Shown here: positions 58,923 through 64,000 of the stretch, piece by piece
Numbering within the stretch: the stretch's first letter is position 1
How the letters are laid out: each line of letters starts with the position of its first letter
Assembly (NCBI RefSeq): GCF_024489055.1
Contig: NC_090228.1
Coordinates: 1,595,199 to 1,659,198 of the forward strand
Reading direction: 5' to 3'
Source: Chanodichthys erythropterus
Lineage: Eukaryota > Chordata > Actinopteri > Cypriniformes > Xenocyprididae
DNA length: 64,000 nucleotides
Notes under the pieces: generated by a model
Database searches by the model: none
What the model was told of the DNA's origin: nothing
Seen by the model: only the letters and a program-made list of their open reading frames with translations
Position numbers and translations under genes: made by a program

Positions 58923-59167
58923 CTATTGTCAAAGAGAACAATTTATGACATTTTTGGAGTCTGAAGTTCACTTGCATTTTATAGGGAAACAGACATAATT
59001 TCTTCATTAAAATATCTTCATCTGTGCCCCTTAAATTCTTATGAATTTAAGAAAGCATAAGGGTGAGTAAATTTGAGTGAATTTCATTTTTGGTTGAACC
59101 ATTCCTATACAGGTGTTCATTTTAAGAACTAACAACCACAATGAAAGACAAACACAAAGACAAACTT

Positions 59168-59255
59168 ACATTTTCTTATAGAATGATTGGCATGCCGCGA
59201 ATAGTTCTGTGATCAAGCCAGAAGCGGTTTGCAAAAGCACATACAGTAATTATAC
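59168..59255 (-). pseudogene. Protein-like segment in the CACTGT element
   Basis: After an acceptor-like CTTGTTGTAG the frame reads IITVCAFANRFWLDHRTIRG and then MPIIL before a stop. A GTAAGT donor lies just beyond the stop, suggesting an exon that has decayed or a misread phase. Not recognised. Confidence 0.25.
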
Positions 59256-60689
59256 TACAACAAGAATTGCAAATTTCGTACCTCACTTACCATTAACAGA
59301 CAAAAAGATTATCACACGCCTGTTTCATAAACTTCACTTGTATGATTGATGCATAGTCGACAAACGCAGAGTGCGTGTAACCGTTCACTAACCGCTTCTA
59401 ATTAAAATTACAAAGGATTCACTTGATCTTTATAATATTATTTTTAGAAGTACTTGAAGGTTAAAATCGGACGTAGTGGCAAACAACATTAGCAGATACA
59501 AAATTACTCAGATGCACGTTAAAAGTTACCAAACAATCAATTTTGTACGCTCCCACCGAGTCACACTCATATTTTGTTTTGTAAAATAGACATTTTGGAT
59601 GAAAATGAGGGATTCTTACCTGTGTCTGATGACTCTGAGCTCATACAATCGATTCCTCAGTCGCTCAATCACCCCTTTACCTATAATAGAGACGTCTGAT
59701 TTAAATAACAGATGTGTCATTTGATGTTTAAGATGTAATATTTTAAAGTAATAAGTCATTTCAAGAGAGGCAAATACAATCATAAATAGTTGCAAACTTA
59801 CCTCATGCAGATAATCAAAATTCCGCCTTGTTCACGTTGGGGGAAAAAATATGGTATAATTCTGTTAAATAACAGTGACATACTGTTGTTGGTCGACCAC
59901 GCAACCCGAAGTGAACAAGTCTTCCCATAATGCACTGTAAATAACAGCAACTTGCTGTTATTGCTTGAAAACATCATTTTACTGTTAAATTTCCATGTAA
60001 ATTTACAGGAATTTTTTACAGTGTACGGTCGGTGTGTAATAAATCATACATAAACTTACATAATACAGAAGGAGCTGTTAATAAAACTTGAGAGATGGCA
60101 CAGTTATTAATATTGAGCTTCAGGGGGATCTCTTCATAAATCAGAGATTAAATGGATCAAAACAGTCGGAATTCTGATAAAGAGGAGGATTTGGCATTCA
60201 AATATAATCATTAGAGGTGCTGCTGGATTATCATCAGTTCAATTTACTGTGACTGTCTAGTGCTGTTAGTTAACACAGCTTTAAATCTATATTTGCATGC
60301 AAATTTATGTTTTATTTACATATGTGTTTTTTAAATTATTATCTGTGGTTTTCTATCTAATTCCTTTCTAAGTGATTTTTAATCAGCCAGTATCATTCAT
60401 CCAAAGGTCTATAATGTACAGAGACAGCTGAAGAATAAATGAGTGAAATAAATAATTTTCATTCTGTCAGAATAAATGACTACGTTCTAATGGTTGTCAG
60501 TAGTTATAGATTCTTTTTGCAGTCAGATTTTTAATCAGCGATCCAAAGGATCTGTCAGAAGACTTCTTTTTAATGGTCGTTAATAGGTAAAGACACTTTT
60601 GACAGTCAGATTCATGGCGTCAATTTGGGCTGTGTGAAATTATATGAGAGCTTTATTCCTTGAGAACATTGTCTCTGGCCCTCCTGCAA

Positions 60690-60960
60690 GCTTTTTGATC
60701 ATTTAAATTGGAAAAATATATGGTCCATGCAACTAAGATTTTTCCTCACTAACAAAATAAAAGAAATAACTTTTAAATTACTCCATAATATTTACCCTGT
60801 CAAACATTTTCTTAAGAAAAATTTGGATCAGATTTTGACACCAAATGCTCCTTCTGTCAGAACGATACTGAAACACTTCTTCATTTGTTTTCAGCTCTGG
60901 AAAGATGTTAGTTTTCATTACCTGCTTGTTTTTTTGCAATTATTTTGAAGAACGTTTTTA
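60690..60960 (+). mobile_element. L1-like LINE ORF2 C-terminal fragment
   Basis: The frame at 60727 encodes FLTNKIKEITFKLLHNIYPV and then KHFLKKNLDQILTPN, with ETLKH-like sequence reduced to TILKHFFICFQLWKD. This resembles the conserved tail of fish L1/Tx1 ORF2 proteins after the reverse transcriptase domain. Cysteines expected in the zinc-knuckle-like part are missing, so it is dead. Confidence 0.6.
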
Positions 60961-60969
60961 TAAAGCTCT

Positions 60970-61480
60970 AGCAGAATTAGACCATTAAAGCAGATGCAGA
61001 AAAGAGCAACCAGAGGAGATCACACCGTTTATCAGCTTCTAATGTGAACCTCCCGTCCTTCACCTTCCCACAACCTCTCTCATTCTGATGTATGGAGGAT
61101 GGCAGCGCCGCATGACACTATTATTGCATGAAATAAGCTCTCAGAAGAAAACCAATCCAGCTAGAGGACAAAAACATCTATAAAGGAGCGCGTGTTTGTC
61201 AGGAGGGTTATAAAGAAAATTCAGGACTGCAGGTATCGCAGCAAAGCCCATGAGAGCACCTGCTCGCCGCACATTAGCCGTGCACGCGGCTGTAATGATA
61301 TGCAGCATCTGAGTTTATGAGGGTCTCGTGAGGCCACCGCAGGCCTCATGCTAATGCAGCGGCGCAATTACTACAAGCACGCGGGGGACGATGACAGGCG
61401 CGCGTTCATGTGTGCTCCATCAAGAGCTCATACATGCTACTGGTGGACTGAGACGAGGCGTTGTTATCAAAGACGCGCTG
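60970..61480. other. Repeat-poor segment upstream of mtpn, candidate conserved non-coding DNA
   Basis: Unique and GC-richer than the flanks, with ATTAGCCGTGCACGCGGCTG and CTAATGCAGCGGCGCAATTA. No coding frame of note. Could be regulatory. Confidence 0.28.
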
Positions 61481-62179
61481 AACAATAAAATGCTTTGTAT
61501 GCAAACACAAAATATTCCAATGCACACTTAAGGCAAGACAAAAAAATAATAGATATTTCAGCATCCAGTTCATTAAGAATCACAAAAATGAATTTAAATG
61601 TTGTTTAAATATGCAAATTAAGCGTTATCTAATTAAATATGCACTAATATGCAGAACAGAGATTTGAATATTGTAAGATAAAGTCAGGGCATGAAAAATG
61701 TTTTGCCTGTAGCGTCTTAAAAATAACAATGGTACCATAAAAATTCATACTGATTCATTCATATCTGACAGCATGAGAAATAATCATGTTTCTCTGCTTC
61801 ACACTGACCGGCTGCAAGCCTGAATGAACTTTATCACACAGAGCAAATAACATATTTGAATATAAAAATAAGAACAATTCGAAAAGTTTTCATCTGTTCT
61901 AAACTGCTGTTATCTTCATCCAGAGGGAAGATCACAGGCAACATTTCAGAGGAAATTCAGGCGTGTCTTCCTGTAATTATGTCCAAACAGCTCCAGAACA
62001 GAGACATTTCAGAGGGTTGAATGATGGAGGTTGATACCCTGAGAAACAGAAACATTTTGCATTTGAAACAGGCAATTAAAAACAGCAGCAATACTGTAAT
62101 GCAGAGATTCTTAAACGTTGACCTAAAATATTTACTTGAGATTTTAAGTTAATATTTCTGTAATTTAACAATCAGTTTT

Positions 62180-62580
62180 GAGGGTAACACATTACAAGTA
62201 ACTTCAGCTATGTAATTGGATTACTTTTTTAAAGTAACAAGTAACATAACGTATTACTTTTAAATTGACAAAATAAATAAATACCCGAGTTGCTTTTTCA
62301 AATGAGCAACTTTGTTTTCCCGTTTATTGACCTATATACAGGGATGAATTTGCATTTCTTTCAGATTGAGGATTATTTATTTTTCTTTTGGTGTGAAAGG
62401 GCCTTTACATTTCTTTTTTATTAGATTCAAACATGCAAACCCAGGAAAAAGTAATGCAAAAGTAACCTAATGGATTACTTTCCACAAAAAGTAACTAACG
62501 CAATTAGTTGTTCTTTTAGGGAGTAAAACAATATTATAACGCATGATTTTTAAAAGTAACTTTCCCCAATGTTGTTAACA
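62180..62580. repeat. Dispersed repeat rich in AAGTAAC/GTTACTT
   Basis: The left part has GGTAACACATTACAAGTAAC and GGATTACTTTTTTAAAGTAA; the right part has TAATGGATTACTTTCCACAA and AAAAGTAACTTTCCCCAA. The two halves are loosely inverse, typical of a non-autonomous DNA transposon. Confidence 0.55.
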
Positions 62581-62929
62581 ACACATTCGCATGTTCACAG
62601 ATGTTGGTTAGTAGTCACATGACATGTAGTCACATGCTCAGACGTCATACCAATGGAGCGTTGGCTGAACGTCTGATGCATAAGGCACACAAAAGTAAGT
62701 CGTCATGTGATTGGTTGAATTTTACAGGATTTCCACTAGACACGTGTATCGTGTTCTTTAACAATCCACCTGGATACAAAGCCGTCGTGATGCCAAACCC
62801 CCTCATGGAAAAAGAAAGTTGTTTACAACTGAGCGCTTATCAGGATCAACTATACGTTAGATTTTCAAAAGTATGTGAAGTTTGCAGCAAAGACTTGTTT
62901 TAAACAAAACATTCTGCAAACAATATCGA

Positions 62930-63120
62930 AACGTCACTTTTGAATGTTCTTCGAACGTTTTGAAACAAGTAGCAACGTTTAAAAAACATTAGCGGAACGG
63001 TTCCGAAAAAAATGTTCCATGAACCATGTGTAAATAACATTTTGAGAACACTATTAACACTGAAGGAACATTCTATTAACGTTAATGGAAGAACTTTTGT
63101 TCATAACTTTGAAAGAATGG
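62930..63120. repeat. AACGTT-family repeat fragment
   Basis: Has CGTTTTGAAACAAGTAGCAA, AAATGTTCCATGAACCATG and TTCTATTAACGTTAATGGAA, the same block order as the other copies. Confidence 0.62.
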
Positions 63121-63124
63121 CATT

Positions 63125-64000
63125 AAATGTAATGAACCGATCACCGTACATTCCTCCTCTGATAGCTCTTATCAGTCTCCATGTGGCTGTAATGTGATTC
63201 AGTGCATGTAACAGACATGTGAGATGTTCAGTTCACGTGTGTCAGATTCTAATCAAACCCGATCAGATGGAGCCGCTGACCTCCTGTTGTCACGCCACCT
63301 CCTGGACTCCCATAAGGCCATGTTTTCTCCCATCATCCATCACTGCAGACATGTCCAGCTCGGCTGCCGCAGGGGATTGGTAGATGTGAGCTCTGATTGT
63401 GTGCGACAACTTCATTACGAGCCGATCAAACTCTCCGCTTTTATCATGAGTGATGCATGTCTTCTCCAGTATCTGATCTCAGGTGAGTCTGTCATATGTA
63501 GGCTTGAGTTCACAGTGTAGAAGAAATGACGCAAACTACAAAAGCTAGACAGAAATTTCACTTTTAATTTAGAATTAATTGACATGACGGGCTAATTGAA
63601 GGTGTCATGTGCTGTCGGCACACTTTCAGCACTTGAGTCACTAAACGAATTATGCAAATGAGACAACACTGTAAATGCAACAAATAACCTGTGCAATAAC
63701 TTAACAAATGACAATGACTTAATTGAAATACTTTTAATAATTTCAATCCCGCCACAACCCTATACTACCATCACCTGGTTGAACTGGATTGTGGGTTGTC
63801 TTTAAATAAAATGAGGGTTTCGTACTTAAAAAAAAACAAATAAAATAAAATAAATTATCAAAAACCCACTGAACTAAGCTATAGCTATCAACCATCTCTC
63901 AAAAGCATGATTTGCCAAATTAGCAAAGTCAAAATCATTCATTTTACAGCTCTATACTTTTACTAGAAGACAACTATTGACTCATTTGTGTCTTTTTAAA
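63125..64000. other. Right edge of window, no gene assigned
   Basis: An open frame at 63224-63520 is not similar to anything I know, although a GTGAGT donor lies inside it at 63483. The last 450 bp are AT-rich. Confidence 0.35.

Larger units (their letters stand above)
56493..60023. mobile_element. CACTGT-ended DNA transposon (CACTA/EnSpm-like), 3.5 kb, composite
   Basis: The termini are inverted: CACTGTAAAAAATTTCCCTG at the left; the right end reversed gives CACTGTAAAAAATTCCTGTA. A TA dinucleotide flanks both sides (56491-56492, 60024-60025). CACTG termini with a 2-3 bp duplication fit CACTA/EnSpm elements; a Tc1-like origin is the alternative. Inside are a near-perfect palindrome, possible minus-strand coding exons, and at least four nested repeats (57532-58020, 58027-58264, 58428-58541, 58600-58765). 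Confidence 0.6.

Noticed and set aside
56493..60023. Calling the 3.5-kb element a new autonomous transposon
   Set aside because: No transposase domain is recognisable and the coding segments do not join in frame, so only a degenerate or non-autonomous element is supported.

Overview
This is nuclear DNA from a ray-finned fish, most likely a cyprinid. The protein-coding content is vertebrate and intron-rich with GT-AG splicing. The non-coding DNA is AT-rich and full of (CA)n, (TA)n and (TCTA)n microsatellites, short non-autonomous DNA transposons, tRNA-derived SINEs and an L2-type LINE 3' end. The species call is an inference from repeat style and protein similarity recalled from memory. No database search was possible.

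Three genes lie head to tail on the minus strand. (1) upf2 (nonsense-mediated decay factor) occupies about 1-10450. Twelve coding exons and one probable non-coding first exon are visible, giving the first 846 residues; the 3' part lies beyond base 1. (2) fam180a (small predicted secreted protein, unknown function) has three exons at 22608-22530, 17002-16905 and 14016-13684, which join in frame to 169 aa. (3) mtpn (myotrophin/V-1, ankyrin-repeat inhibitor of actin capping protein) has four coding exons at 55992-55921, 52622-52509, 51223-51140 and 46360-46274, giving exactly 118 aa, plus a probable non-coding first exon near 56135-56290. fam180a and mtpn are also neighbours in human (7q33), which supports the fam180a identification. 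The three genes are not functionally related.

Everything else is introns and intergenic DNA dominated by repeats. The main ones are: a nested higher-order tandem array (27288-29380); a 41-bp minisatellite lying inside a mobile element with terminal inverted repeats (35191-37560), with three smaller relatives in the window; about ten copies of an AACGTT-rich dispersed element, three of which were interrupted by later insertions; an hAT-like element with an 8-bp target duplication (19788-20839); several families that all sit in TTAA and begin AGG (14165-15131, 41450-42346, 44046-44664, 54794-55518, 57532-58020 and others); a 3.5-kb CACTGT...ACAGTG element with a near-perfect palindrome and possible coding exons (56493-60023); a large foldback (11752-13160); and a tRNA-derived SINE with a perfect 10-bp target duplication (17686-17865).

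I found no novel multi-gene system. The most informative observations are about repeats: nested insertions that give relative ages, shared TTAA targets, and higher-order repeat structure. A few repeat-poor stretches (34540-35110, 46560-47000, 61000-61440 and others) are listed as low-confidence candidates for conserved regulatory DNA.
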